NCBI RefSeq assembly: GCF_016616095.2
Contig: NZ_CP067089.2
Coordinates: 1,798,001 to 1,862,000 of the forward strand
Direction: 5' to 3'
Source: Breznakiella homolactica
GTDB lineage: Bacteria > Spirochaetota > Spirochaetia > Treponematales > Breznakiellaceae
Length of the DNA: 64,000 nucleotides
Position 1 is the stretch's first letter; each line of letters opens with the position of its first letter. The notes below the pieces were generated by a model. The model did not search any database. It was not told the DNA's origin and worked only from the letters and a program-made list of their open reading frames with translations. This document shows positions 1 to 8,770 of this stretch, piece after piece. Made by a program: the position numbers and the translations under genes.

Positions 1-406
1 CCCCTTCAGGATAGAAATGAATGAAACGCCGGTGTTTAAAGGCTTTTTCACATTCCGCGGCCAGCTGCCTGAATCCCGACCGCCCCCGGGGTATGGGCAT
101 CCCGCCCAGGAGACGGGTCAGGGTTCCCAGCACGGGGGTCTCCACGGTAGCTTCCAGCAGCGTGTGCCAGGTACGGCCCGGAAGGAATATCCGGCTGATC
201 ATCACCGGATCCAGAAACGTCGTATGGTTTGAGACAACGATGGCCCTCGGTATTCCCTTCAGTTTTCCGATGTTCTCATAGGAGGAAGAATAAAAAAGTA
301 TGTTAACGAACTGCGCCACAGGCCACACCGTATAAAACGTGAGGGTTGACGCCAGCCTGAAGGCCAGTGAATTGTCAATAAGGGATTTTCCGTGTTTGTA
401 AGGCAT
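1..406 (-). CDS. 1-acyl-sn-glycerol-3-phosphate acyltransferase (PlsC family), 3' part cut off by window edge
   Basis: Membrane-associated PlsC-type acyltransferase, expected to move an acyl chain onto lysophosphatidate or a related glycolipid. The minus frame from 406 reads into the window edge without a stop. It shows the family motif NHTTFLDP (NHxxxxD catalytic dyad) near residue 60 and, further on, a PIPRGRSGFRQL segment and FIHFYPEG (third block, normally EGTR), where the sequence ends. A hydrophobic stretch precedes the catalytic motif. The ATG at 406 is about 12 nt after GGAGG; an in-frame ATG at 418 lies directly on that GGAGG, so 406 is the better start. It follows the glycosyltransferase by a few bases and is probably co-transcribed with it, which suggests glycolipid or carotenoid-like lipid assembly. 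The exact substrate cannot be read. Confidence 0.8.
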   Translation of the reverse strand, partial: MPYKHGKSLIDNSLAFRLASTLTFYTVWPVAQFVNILFYSSSYENIGKLKGIPRAIVVSNHTTFLDPVMISRIFLPGRTWHTLLEATVETPVLGTLTRLLGGMPIPRGRSGFRQLAAECEKAFKHRRFIHFYPEG

Positions 407-430
407 ACTGCAGTCCATCCTCCCCGGAGT

Positions 431-1576
431 TTACGTAACAACCCTGCCCTTCCAGGCAAAACCCTGGCCCGATACGGTTTTGAACCATGACAGGCAGGCC
501 ATAAACAGCAGATTAAGAATCATCAGAGGCCATAAAAATGAATACATCGGATTGAGTCTGCGGTCCATAAACAGCATTCCCCAGGTCATGGTGTACAGAA
601 TATTTACCATGAGCAGCTGCGCCGTGAACGGGCCGGCGGTCAGCAGCGAGAAGATCAGCAGGGGGAACGGCATAAACAGGAAAAGAAGGGCCGCGACAAT
701 GATCAGCGCCAGCAGCACCGTATTTTTCCCGAGAAAATCAAAAATATTTTTTCCGATCCCTTCCACCGCGCTCTGGTAATCAGAGTACATGCGGCACTGA
801 ACCTGGCTGCTGATATCGAGAAATTTTGTTTTATATCCTTTGTTCTTGACGTGCCGGGCCAGATACACATCTTCGCTGGTCCGCTTCTTCACCGCTTCAA
901 ACCGGCCGCAGCTGTCAAGCACATCCTTTTTAACGGCGATAAACTGCCCCACGGCGGTGGAGAAAAACCCCGATTTAAAGTACGTATTGCACCGGAGGGG
1001 AATTATAAAACCGGTAAGAAGAAACATGATCGGAACCGTCACCTTTTCCCCGAAGGTCTGCAGGTCCTGGCCGACGTAACCGGAAATAAAATCGGCCCCC
1101 GTGGAATTGAGATTGGTAACCGCCCATGAAACGGAGGTCCTGCTGTGGAGCGTATCGGCGTCGGTAAAAACGATTATTTCACCCTTTGCTTTTTCGGATA
1201 GCTGCTGCAGGGCGTGGGGTTTCCCGTACCAGTCGTCGGGAAGCGCGTCCCCCCGGAACAAACGGACCCGGGGGTTCTCCTCGGTTATTTTTTTAATGAT
1301 CGCGTAGCTGTTGTCGGTGGAGTTGTCATCCAGAACGAGGATCTCGTAATTGCGGTACGTCTGGTCAAGAAGAGAATTGAGACACCGTTCGATGTTTTTT
1401 TCCTCGTTCCGGACGGGAATCAGCACCGAAACGAAGGGCCCCTCGGTTTCTTCCGCGGGCCTGGTATCCCTTTTCATCTCCGCGATATTAACCCTCGCAA
1501 GAATCAAAAAATACAGCGCCAGGATGATGCTGATTAAAAAATATAAATCCCCGAAGTAGAGCCAGATATTCTGCAT
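431..1576 (-). CDS. Membrane-anchored family 2 glycosyltransferase
   Basis: 381-residue GT2 enzyme. An N-terminal membrane segment (about residues 10-30) is followed by a GT-A domain: VSVLIPVRNEEKNIERCL, the nucleotide-binding DDNSTD (about 80), the metal-binding DADT (about 138), and an ED pair in RTSEDVYLARH with a later QVQCRMY resembling the acceptor-site QxxRW block. Two or three hydrophobic C-terminal helices (about 285-370) complete the usual membrane glycosyltransferase layout. The closest themes are glycosyltransferases of glycolipid or carotenoid (CrtQ-like) synthesis; the donor and acceptor are unknown. It sits between a TPR protein (stop 5 bp upstream) and a PlsC acyltransferase, all on the minus strand, which fits a lipid or glycolipid pathway. 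Confidence 0.8.
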   Translation of the reverse strand: MQNIWLYFGDLYFLISIILALYFLILARVNIAEMKRDTRPAEETEGPFVSVLIPVRNEEKNIERCLNSLLDQTYRNYEILVLDDNSTDNSYAIIKKITEENPRVRLFRGDALPDDWYGKPHALQQLSEKAKGEIIVFTDADTLHSRTSVSWAVTNLNSTGADFISGYVGQDLQTFGEKVTVPIMFLLTGFIIPLRCNTYFKSGFFSTAVGQFIAVKKDVLDSCGRFEAVKKRTSEDVYLARHVKNKGYKTKFLDISSQVQCRMYSDYQSAVEGIGKNIFDFLGKNTVLLALIIVAALLFLFMPFPLLIFSLLTAGPFTAQLLMVNILYTMTWGMLFMDRRLNPMYSFLWPLMILNLLFMACLSWFKTVSGQGFAWKGRVVT

Positions 1577-1580
1577 GCCA

Positions 1581-2309
1581 TTATCCCAATCCCCGCAGAA
1601 GGCCCTGGACGTATTTGTTTGTAGGATATACCGTCAGGGATTTTTCAAGCCAAGGCCTGGCTTCCGCGTTTTTTTTCTGCTGAACGTATGCGTATCCGAT
1701 AGCCGAATATACATTAAACTGATCATCCTTCTGCATACTGCCCGCGTATGATGTAACAATTTCCTCCATCATTTTTATACCTTTCTTGTAATTATTAAAC
1801 GGGGACGGAGCGTAGATATACCGGGCGGCAATCATATACTGGGCGGCGGTATTGCTGGGATCGAGTTCCAGGGCGTTTTTGGCGTACTGCCCGACCTTAA
1901 GCCCGTTGGACATGGCGTAGGACACGGACTTTACGGCGCAGTTCTGGGAAATATTATCCGCCAGCATCTGCCAGCCTTCCGCGGTTTTCGTCTGGTCCAG
2001 GGATTTCTGGGCGTATTCAATACCCCGGTCGTAACAGGCGCCGGCTTCATCCTTCCGTTCTTCATACTGGTAGGCCCGGCCCATCATATATTCACACCGG
2101 GAAAGCATGGTATTAAGCTCGGAACCGGTCAGTTTTTCCTGGGCGGTTTTGACGGTTTCCTGGTATAAGGGCACGATTTGATTGGCGCTGAGATTCTGCT
2201 CGTACAGGGCATCCCGGAGAACGATAAACCAATCCGGCAGAGGATCGGCACCGATGGTGCAGAACGCGGCAAATAGTATTAATACGATCAGTACAATTTT
2301 TTTATTCAT
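1581..2309 (-). CDS. Exported TPR-repeat protein
   Basis: 242 residues beginning MNKKIVLIVLILFAAFCTIGA, a clear signal peptide with probable cleavage after GA. The rest is helical with TPR-like units: AYQYEERKDEAGACYDRGIEYAQ near 90-110, AKNALELDPSNTAAQYMIAARY near 145-170, and SAIGYAYVQQKKNAEARPWLEKSLTVYP at the C-terminus. I chose the ATG at 2309 because AAAGGA lies 10 nt upstream; a longer start at 2336 would place nine residues before the signal peptide. Upstream of and close to the glycosyltransferase gene. It is probably a periplasmic scaffold for protein contacts. No catalytic motif is visible. Confidence 0.75.
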   Translation of the reverse strand: MNKKIVLIVLILFAAFCTIGADPLPDWFIVLRDALYEQNLSANQIVPLYQETVKTAQEKLTGSELNTMLSRCEYMMGRAYQYEERKDEAGACYDRGIEYAQKSLDQTKTAEGWQMLADNISQNCAVKSVSYAMSNGLKVGQYAKNALELDPSNTAAQYMIAARYIYAPSPFNNYKKGIKMMEEIVTSYAGSMQKDDQFNVYSAIGYAYVQQKKNAEARPWLEKSLTVYPTNKYVQGLLRGLG

Positions 2310-2356
2310 CTTATTTAAATCCTTTCCGGCGGGCATCCCCCACTAAATACCCTTAC

Positions 2357-4639
2357 TTAATAATAAACATGGTACGAATGTTTTGGAATAGTTTTCCCGC
2401 TTTTTGTGTCAAAATAATCATAATCAGAGAAATTTGCCACAACCCGGAGGCCGCTGCCGTAAAAAGTCTGCTGAATCAGCCGGTCGGGGCTTAAAATTTC
2501 AAAGTCCGTCATTTCCGCGTAAGCCGCCTTCCGGGCGAATTCCGACCAATTCCGGGAGTGGTTTACGATCAGATCCTTATTTTCCCCGAAGAAATCCCGG
2601 TCGAGGTGGAACATAGGGGCCGTATTATACAGGAATTCATAGGCCATGCGGTTTTCCGTTTCCTCCTCGATCTTCATGGTGGCCCAGTCCCAATGGTAGG
2701 AAGTGACCACTGAATCGTTGTACACCAGGTTATACAGGGGAAGGTTGTAGGCCTGGTCGAGAAATATTTTCCTGAAAAACGGCTTTACCGGAACCGGTTT
2801 GATCATTTTTTCCGGAGCGCCACCGGTCTGGGAATAATACCGCCCCAAATAATAGGGACTTTCCCGGTTCGCCTTCATATCCTGGTCCATCCAGGAAAAA
2901 CTCATAAGATCGATCCCATGGGCGAAGGCAATCACCGGCGCGGCAAAGTCGTTTCCCCCTTCGGATCCCACAACCATGGAATAGGTTTTAGCGATATAAT
3001 CCATGCGGTACAGCCGGGCTTCCAGATCCTTTTCCTTGGTTGTCGGGTGATAGGGCGAATAATCGTCATACACCTCGCCGGTGGCGTCGCAGTCGACAAA
3101 CCACGCGTTGTAGGGGAGCCCGGAGGCGGTGATCGTTTTAAGTCTGGTCCTGACTTCATCCATGGCAAATACCGGATTTACTTTGCGGCCGACCCCCTGG
3201 AACCCCGGGATTTTAACACCATCCCGGTCTTCTATGGCAGCCGATTCATACAGGTCCGGATTATTGAACCGGGCGGTAATCCACGCTTCCGTTCCCGGCT
3301 CGTGGATTGAATGGTATGAATCGTACGCGCCGATAAGATACCCGCAGTCCGCGGCTTTTCGGACCGCTTCGGGCTGGATGTATCCCTGTTCCCAGCTGTT
3401 AAAAAGAATCATCGCCCGGTCAATCCCGGAGGCATAGAGTTCGTCCACGATGCCCGTTCCCCGGTTGTATGCCCATCCGGCCGGTGGCCGCGCAAAAACA
3501 TCCAGGTTCGCGTAGAGAATTTCCTTGTTGAAATCGATCCGCTCAAGCCGGCCCAGGGTGCGGAGGTCCCGGCGGAGGTAAGCTTCGGTCTTGTCCGTAT
3601 GGACCGTAAAAATACCGGGGTCGTAAAAATCGTCCCTAACAAGCATGGCGCTGACGGCACCGGTGATCACCCGCCGCTGGTACTGGTCGATATAGTCCTG
3701 GTTTTCCGCGGCCGCGAGCACCCGCCGGAAGTCGGCGCCGCCGTCTTCCAGGCCCCGGGAAAATTCCGCCAGATAGGTAACCGCCGGCGTACCGAGGCTG
3801 TTCCGGAACTTCTGCCACCCTATGTCATCGGGATCGATGACTGTCTCGTCAAAAAGGTATATATGCACGGCGCCGGGGAGTTTCGCGATATTCCTGTTGG
3901 TTTTGCTTTTATCCCGGAGGCTTACAAATAAATCCTGCTCCTGGATATATTCCCGGTATTTTTTCGCCGCCGTCACAGGATCATGGTCCAGGGCGTACAT
4001 TCTGAAGCCGAACCGTTTATCCGTATTAATGTCGGGAAAGGTATGGGTAAAGGACGCGGTCAGATCCGGGGACGCGCCGAACCGGATTTCATTGTTGAAA
4101 TTGTTCTTTATGATGAAAAGGAAAGTCCGTTCCGGCTGGGATACGGCGAAAAAACCCATGGAAAAACTCTGGAGCGGATCAAGGTCCTGCATATACCGGG
4201 TAAAGAAATCAATAAAATCGGCATCCCCCGCGGGGATGTACTTTCCCTGGCCGAAGGGCAGTGTATAGGAAGAACCCGCCAGCCGGGGAAAGGTAAAGCG
4301 GCCCTCCCCGCCCCCGTAATAGGTAAACTCAATATCCGTATAGTCGGGGAAGTGCTCCACCGCAACGGAAACCGATTCTTCGGGATACTTCCAGGACTCG
4401 GTGTTTCCCGATGACGCGTACGAGCTGACAACTCTCCGGTCAGCCGCGGCGGATACGGTTTCCTGCCGGTACGTAATAAGGAGCGTTTCGGGGTCTACGG
4501 TAAAGGGCCGTTCAATAAACGAATAGTTTCCCGAAGGCCTCGGACTGGCCCCTTTAACCGGACTGTTCCGGTTAAAACAGGATACCAAAACAAGAGAACA
4601 GACCAGAACCGCGCTGAACTGTCTTACAAAACTTTTCAT
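2357..4639 (-). CDS. Large lipoprotein, putative glycoside hydrolase (TIM-barrel type)
   Basis: 760 residues starting MKSFVRQFSAVLVCSLVLVSC: a lipoprotein signal with lipobox LVSC. An N-terminal beta-rich region (to about 240) is followed by a barrel-like region with acidic motifs typical of retaining glycosidases: ILFNSWEQGY, IGAYDSYH, WFVDCDATGEVYDDYSP (about 515-530) and VVGSEGGNDFAAP (about 565). The Asp and Glu in the last two are candidate catalytic residues. The organisation recalls GH101/GH129-like or DUF5696 proteins, but I cannot assign a family firmly. The ATG at 4639 is preferred to the in-frame start at 4774 because it gives a proper lipoprotein signal and the upstream extension runs into a repeat element. 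Likely periplasmic or surface glycan degradation. Confidence 0.6.
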   Translation of the reverse strand: MKSFVRQFSAVLVCSLVLVSCFNRNSPVKGASPRPSGNYSFIERPFTVDPETLLITYRQETVSAAADRRVVSSYASSGNTESWKYPEESVSVAVEHFPDYTDIEFTYYGGGEGRFTFPRLAGSSYTLPFGQGKYIPAGDADFIDFFTRYMQDLDPLQSFSMGFFAVSQPERTFLFIIKNNFNNEIRFGASPDLTASFTHTFPDINTDKRFGFRMYALDHDPVTAAKKYREYIQEQDLFVSLRDKSKTNRNIAKLPGAVHIYLFDETVIDPDDIGWQKFRNSLGTPAVTYLAEFSRGLEDGGADFRRVLAAAENQDYIDQYQRRVITGAVSAMLVRDDFYDPGIFTVHTDKTEAYLRRDLRTLGRLERIDFNKEILYANLDVFARPPAGWAYNRGTGIVDELYASGIDRAMILFNSWEQGYIQPEAVRKAADCGYLIGAYDSYHSIHEPGTEAWITARFNNPDLYESAAIEDRDGVKIPGFQGVGRKVNPVFAMDEVRTRLKTITASGLPYNAWFVDCDATGEVYDDYSPYHPTTKEKDLEARLYRMDYIAKTYSMVVGSEGGNDFAAPVIAFAHGIDLMSFSWMDQDMKANRESPYYLGRYYSQTGGAPEKMIKPVPVKPFFRKIFLDQAYNLPLYNLVYNDSVVTSYHWDWATMKIEEETENRMAYEFLYNTAPMFHLDRDFFGENKDLIVNHSRNWSEFARKAAYAEMTDFEILSPDRLIQQTFYGSGLRVVANFSDYDYFDTKSGKTIPKHSYHVYY

Positions 4640-4740
4640 TTCCGGACCTGCTGATATATTATTCCGCTGCACATTGTACAATCCGTAATCCCTTCCCCCT
4701 ACTATAGAGTTTGTCCGCTGTTTTTTCCAGCCCGGGAGAA

Positions 4741-5378
4741 GGGGGAGCACAAAGCCGTTCAATCCGGAAAGCACCCGATGAATACCGGTGCCGCGGGTCC
4801 TGTCATTACCATTACGGCCCGGATGCTTTCCGGCTTAACCGGTTCAGCGCTGCCCCAAAAAGAGGGCTGCTCCCCCTGGCTCCAAACCTGCATAGCAGGT
4901 TTTACGCTACCCCCACTTCTGGTTCCTGGGTTATGGGTATTGTTTTGGTGATATAATGACGGATCCCAAAATCGCAACTAACCCGCTCCGCAAACGGGCT
5001 GTCTTTCTGTTTGCATGCCCCGGCGAAGCCATTTAAGCGGTAGTGGTACGTTTCGGGTACGGTAAGGGTACGGAGCGGGTGCGGTGACCAGTCAGGACAT
5101 AGGTAAGCCAATTTCCGGTCAGGTCTTACTCTAACCTGGAATAATCCCCTACACCCAGCACCCCGCAAAAGCAGGGCAACTGTATTATTTTAGGAAAAAA
5201 AAAGCAAAGAAGAACGGTGTTTATTCGGTAACGAGGGGTGCCTGGGCACAGGGGATATGAGCGACTTTCGAGGCCGTTAGGCCGCTGAGGAGCCATATCC
5301 CCTGTGCCCAGGCAGGACCCCCGGACCATTATTACGTGCTTCTTTGTATTTCCCCAGGTAATAAAGCAGTTGCCCTGA
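4741..5378. repeat. Composite hairpin repeat C1 (class alpha), between divergent genes
   Basis: Fills the gap between the glycosidase lipoprotein and lemA. The left hairpin (outer arms around 4763-4776 and 4820-4833) keeps flanks such as CCGGAAAGCACCC and GCGGGTCCTGTC but lacks the inner stem and core present in every other copy. A spacer follows, with a small 8-bp hairpin at 4884-4902 and the conserved TTTACGCTACCCCCACT. The right hairpin (about 5171-5378) is a long imperfect palindrome, outer arms 5171-5182 and 5367-5378. Its inner stem of 19 perfect base pairs (5240-5258 with 5295-5313) encloses the 36-nt core GAGCGACTTTCGAGGCC...GAGGAGCC. No coding capacity is evident. Confidence 0.85.
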
Positions 5379-5455
5379 AAACATCTCATTGACCCCTCTT
5401 TTGTAATTAAGTACCTTAGAATAAGAATAAAAATCTACTTTTTCCGGAGGAACCA

Positions 5456-6067
5456 ATGAGCAAGGGCTTTAAATCCTTTTTAATAGCCATCGGGATTTTG
5501 ATTGTCCTGGTAATTATTATCTATTCGTTTTTCGCGGGCAACTACAACAAAATGGTGGATGCCGAAGAACGGGTTAAAGCCCAGTGGGCGCAGGTTGAAA
5601 ACGTGTACCAGCGGCGGTTTGATCTGATCCCCAATCTCGTGGCCACCGTCCAGGGGGCAGCCTCCCATGAATCTGATGTCCTGACCCAGGTAACCGAAGC
5701 CCGGTCCAGGGCCGGCGGTGTCATGCAGGTCTCCGATGAGGTTCTCAGTGACCCGGACGCGTTCCGGCGGTTCCAGCAGGCCCAGAATGACCTGGGAAGC
5801 GCCCTGCAGCGCCTGCTGGTGGTGACGGAAAACTACCCTGATCTAAAAGCCAATTCAAACTTTCTCGCCCTCCAGGACCAGCTTGAGGGAACGGAAAACA
5901 GGATTGCCGTGGAACGGCAGCGGTACAACGAGGCGGCCATGGGATACAATGCGTTCATAAAGAAGTTCCCCAGGACCATACTTGCCAATATGTTCGGATT
6001 CAGGGAAAAAGCCTATTTTACCGCGGATGCCGGAGCCCAGCGGGCGCCGACGGTAAACTTCAACTAG
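5456..6067 (+). CDS. lemA: LemA family protein
   Basis: 203 residues, the usual length of LemA proteins. An N-terminal membrane anchor (residues 7-27, IAIGILIVLVIIIYSFFAG) is followed by the family signature NYNKMVDAEERVKAQWAQVENVYQRR and DLIPNLVATVQGAA, then long helices (LKANSNFLALQDQLEGTENRIAVER). It ends FREKAYFTADAGAQRAPTVNFN, the typical family tail. The function is not established; LemA proteins are membrane proteins often encoded beside TPM-domain proteins, exactly as here. A strong ribosome site (CCGGAGG) precedes the ATG. It is followed 9 bp later by a TPM gene, so lemA and the next two genes form an operon. Confidence 0.93.
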   Translation: MSKGFKSFLIAIGILIVLVIIIYSFFAGNYNKMVDAEERVKAQWAQVENVYQRRFDLIPNLVATVQGAASHESDVLTQVTEARSRAGGVMQVSDEVLSDPDAFRRFQQAQNDLGSALQRLLVVTENYPDLKANSNFLALQDQLEGTENRIAVERQRYNEAAMGYNAFIKKFPRTILANMFGFREKAYFTADAGAQRAPTVNFN

Positions 6068-6076
6068 GGGCCTTTT

Positions 6077-6769
6077 GTGAAACAGACAAAACTCCTTGCC
6101 AAGCTGAACCTCACGGAAAAAGATCTTGATGAGATAAAAGAGGCCGTTGTCCGGGCGGAACAGGAAACCACCGGGGAGATAGCCCTGGCGGCGGTCGGTG
6201 AAAGCGACGATTATTCATTTTACGAACTCTTCGCCGCGGTTATCGCGGCGGTCCTCGCATTTGCCGTTCTGCTTCCCTTTCACGGACCCGTAAGCAGATG
6301 GATTGACGGGCTGGTATGGGATTTCTCACCCTGGCTGGTGACGGCTTTTTTCGGGGTCGTAAGTTTTGCCCTCATGGCGGCGGTGTTTCTGCTGTTCAAC
6401 ATCCCCGCCCTGGACCGGCTTATAATTCCGCCCAAAGCCCGTTCGGAGTCGGTGTACAGCCGCGCGGCCCGGTATTTTGTTGAAAGCGGCGTATACGCGA
6501 CCCGGGAGAACAACGGCATTCTGCTGTTTATTTCGCTTATGGAACACGAAGTCCACGTCATCGCCGATTCCGGGATTCTTTCAAAAACAGATTCTCCCGA
6601 ACTGTCTGTCATAGCGGCAAATCTTGCGGGGGGAATAAAAAACGGAACCGTGAAGCAGTCCCTGCTTGAGGCTGTCCGTTCCTGCGGCGAAATACTCATC
6701 CGGGAATTTCCCGCCAAGGACAAAAACACCAATGTACTGGCCGACGGCCTCGTTCTTCTGGAGAAATAA
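6077..6769 (+). CDS. TPM-domain membrane protein
   Basis: 230 residues with a GTG start at 6077 and AGGGG a few bases before it. The N-terminal part (LTEKDLDEIKEAVVRAEQETTGEIALAAV) is the start of a TPM fold, interrupted by two membrane segments (about 56-75 and 92-115). The second half (SVYSRAARYFVESGVYATRENNGILLFISLMEHEVHVIADSGI) is the core of the TPM domain with its NNGILLFISL strand. This arrangement with internal helices is seen in YgcG/Psb32-related membrane proteins that accompany LemA. The activity is unproven; the TPM fold has been linked to phosphatase or protein-repair roles. Its stop touches the next ATG, so translational coupling is likely. Confidence 0.8.
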   Translation: MKQTKLLAKLNLTEKDLDEIKEAVVRAEQETTGEIALAAVGESDDYSFYELFAAVIAAVLAFAVLLPFHGPVSRWIDGLVWDFSPWLVTAFFGVVSFALMAAVFLLFNIPALDRLIIPPKARSESVYSRAARYFVESGVYATRENNGILLFISLMEHEVHVIADSGILSKTDSPELSVIAANLAGGIKNGTVKQSLLEAVRSCGEILIREFPAKDKNTNVLADGLVLLEK

Positions 6770-7552
6770 ATGAATCGGAAACCATGGCATACTCTGAGGA
6801 AAATCATTCCGTTTGCGGTAGTTTTATGCCTGGCGGTTCCGGGCCTGTACGCCCTGGATGTACCGCCTCTCAAGGGACCGGTAAACGACCTGGCCTCGGT
6901 AATGACCGCCGCCCAGCGGGAGGAGCTCACAAGCTACCTCATGGCGCTGGATGAACAGACCTCGGTGCAGATGGCGGTTCTTACGGTTCCCAGTCTTGAA
7001 GGGGATTCCCTGGAAAGTTTTGCCGAACAGGTTTTTAAAACATGGAAACTCGGACAGGCCGGGAAGGACAACGGAGCCCTGCTCCTGGTGGTGATGGATG
7101 AACGGGCAGTCCGCATCGAAGTCGGGTACGGTCTTGAGTCCGAACTGACGGATATAAAAAGCGGCCTCATTATCAGGGAGGTCATTATCCCCGCGTTTCA
7201 GGACGGCCGGTACGGAGCCGGAATCACCGCCGGGATCAAAAACATGGCGGGAATAGCCACGGGGAACGAAGAAATAGTCTCCAAGCGGGTCCGTGAGGGC
7301 GGGAGCAGCGGCTCCGGAACCGCGGGCATCTTTTTTTCATACGTTTTCTTTTTGTTTATGATCGTCCTGATTGCCGCAAGCAGGAGAGGACGCCGCAGAG
7401 GGCGCCGGTATTACGGCGGAGGCCCCTATTACAGGGGCGGCGGCTCCTCGGGGTCATCCTTCAGTTCCCGGGGCGGCGGCAGTTCGGGAGGCAGCAGTTT
7501 TTCCGGCGGCGGCGGCCGTTCCGGCGGCGGCGGCGCTTCGGGGAGGTGGTAG
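6770..7552 (+). CDS. Exported TPM-domain protein with Gly/Ser-rich tail (YgcG-like)
   Basis: 260 residues. A signal peptide (residues 8-29, ending LYALDVPPL) is followed by a complete TPM domain: KGPVNDLASVMTAAQREELTSYL, SVQMAVLTVPSLEG, KDNGALLLVVMDERAVRIEVGYGLE. A transmembrane helix (about 185-205) and an RRGRRRGRR stretch precede a glycine/serine-rich tail of about 50 residues. This is the standard layout of YgcG-type proteins found with LemA. The tail is encoded by a GGC-rich low-complexity stretch (about 7430-7550). Translation starts immediately after the stop of the previous TPM gene. Probably inner-membrane anchored with the TPM domain in the periplasm. Confidence 0.88.
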   Translation: MNRKPWHTLRKIIPFAVVLCLAVPGLYALDVPPLKGPVNDLASVMTAAQREELTSYLMALDEQTSVQMAVLTVPSLEGDSLESFAEQVFKTWKLGQAGKDNGALLLVVMDERAVRIEVGYGLESELTDIKSGLIIREVIIPAFQDGRYGAGITAGIKNMAGIATGNEEIVSKRVREGGSSGSGTAGIFFSYVFFLFMIVLIAASRRGRRRGRRYYGGGPYYRGGGSSGSSFSSRGGGSSGGSSFSGGGGRSGGGGASGRW

Positions 7553-7553
7553 C

Positions 7554-8699
7554 ATGAAGTATCCGATTCCGTCCGAGCTGCTTTCCTATGTTGAAGACAG
7601 CCATGAAAGACTTCTCGGCCTTATCCGGGAACTCTGCCGTATTACCGCCCCATCCCTCCACGAGGAGCGGCGGGCGGATTTCTGCAGGAAATGGCTGGAA
7701 GACCGGGGCGCCGCGGGTGTATATACCGATGCGGCGAAAAATACGGTCTTTCCCGTAAATATTGAGAATAAGAATTCCATTACCGTGATCATGGCCCACA
7801 CGGATACGGTATTTCCCGATACGGAACCCATGCCCTTTATCGAAAAAGACGGCCGTTTCCACAGTCCCGGGGTCGGAGACGATACGGCAAACCTGGCGGT
7901 TCTTCTGATGCTGGCGGCCTTCGTGGCGGAAAAACGCCCGGCTGTTCCCGGCGGTATGCTTTTTGTGGCCAATTCCGCGGAAGAAGGCATGGGAAATCTC
8001 CTCGGCTGCCGCCATCTCATGGAACAGTACAAAGGAAGGATCGGGGAAGTCATTTCCCTGGACGCGACCCAATTCAAATATATCCATCACGACGCGGTGG
8101 GTTCCCACCGGTACCGGGTGGCGGTTAAAACCGAAGGGGGCCATTCCTTCGGGAATTTCGGCAACCGGAACGCTATCGCCTATCTTGCGTCCCTGATCCA
8201 AACCCTGTACCAGATTAAGGTTCCGGACATCGGTACCACAACCTACAATGTGGGAACCATCTCCGGAGGAACTTCGGTCAACACCATTGCCCAGCACGCG
8301 GAAATGCTCTACGAATACCGTTCGGATTCCCGGGAGGCCCTGGAAATCATGAAGCGCTTCTTCTATTCCGCCGTGGATACCTACCGGAACATGGGGATTG
8401 GCATTGAGGCTGAACTGGTTGGAGAGCGGCCCTGCAGCGATATCAGGGACCATGAATCCCAGAACCGCCTCGTAGAAAAATGCCGGGATATTTACGCCGA
8501 ATACGCGGGAATAATCCCATCCCTGGAGGCCGGCTCCACGGACTGCAATATTCCGCTTTCCCTGGGCATACCAGCGGTCACCATCGGCGTTTGCCGGGGC
8601 GGCGGGATCCATACCCGGGAAGAATGGCTCGAAACCGAGAGCCTCAAAACCGGATTCAAACTCGCGGCGGCGGTAACCGCCAGCTATTTTACGCAGTAA
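7554..8699 (+). CDS. M20-family metallopeptidase
   Basis: 381 residues. Zinc-ligand motifs of M20 peptidases are present: MAHTDTVFPD (His and catalytic Asp, about 75), PGVGDDTANLAVL (bridging Asp, about 105), NSAEEGMGN (catalytic Glu, about 137), SLDATQ, and a dimerisation region VAVKTEGGHSFG. The last ligand region is STDCNIPLSLGIPAVTIGV near 335-350, with IHTREEW following. The family covers tripeptidases, dipeptidases and acyl-amino-acid hydrolases; the overall pattern resembles tripeptidase T-like enzymes. The ATG at 7554 has GGGAGGTGG upstream and lies 1 bp after the TPM stop; an open frame extends further upstream through the Gly-rich tail but is not the start. Cytoplasmic peptide breakdown is likely. 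Confidence 0.85.
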   Translation: MKYPIPSELLSYVEDSHERLLGLIRELCRITAPSLHEERRADFCRKWLEDRGAAGVYTDAAKNTVFPVNIENKNSITVIMAHTDTVFPDTEPMPFIEKDGRFHSPGVGDDTANLAVLLMLAAFVAEKRPAVPGGMLFVANSAEEGMGNLLGCRHLMEQYKGRIGEVISLDATQFKYIHHDAVGSHRYRVAVKTEGGHSFGNFGNRNAIAYLASLIQTLYQIKVPDIGTTTYNVGTISGGTSVNTIAQHAEMLYEYRSDSREALEIMKRFFYSAVDTYRNMGIGIEAELVGERPCSDIRDHESQNRLVEKCRDIYAEYAGIIPSLEAGSTDCNIPLSLGIPAVTIGVCRGGGIHTREEWLETESLKTGFKLAAAVTASYFTQ

Positions 8700-8770
8700 A
8701 AGACCGGCGGCAGCCGGGCTGCCGGATATGGGTTTGCGCAGAGCGTAAAAAATGTATACCCTGAAATAGT

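Noticed and set aside
7371..7553. Longer start for the M20 peptidase
   Set aside because: The extension is an out-of-frame reading of the Gly-rich tail of the TPM gene; the ATG at 7554 has a strong ribosome site.
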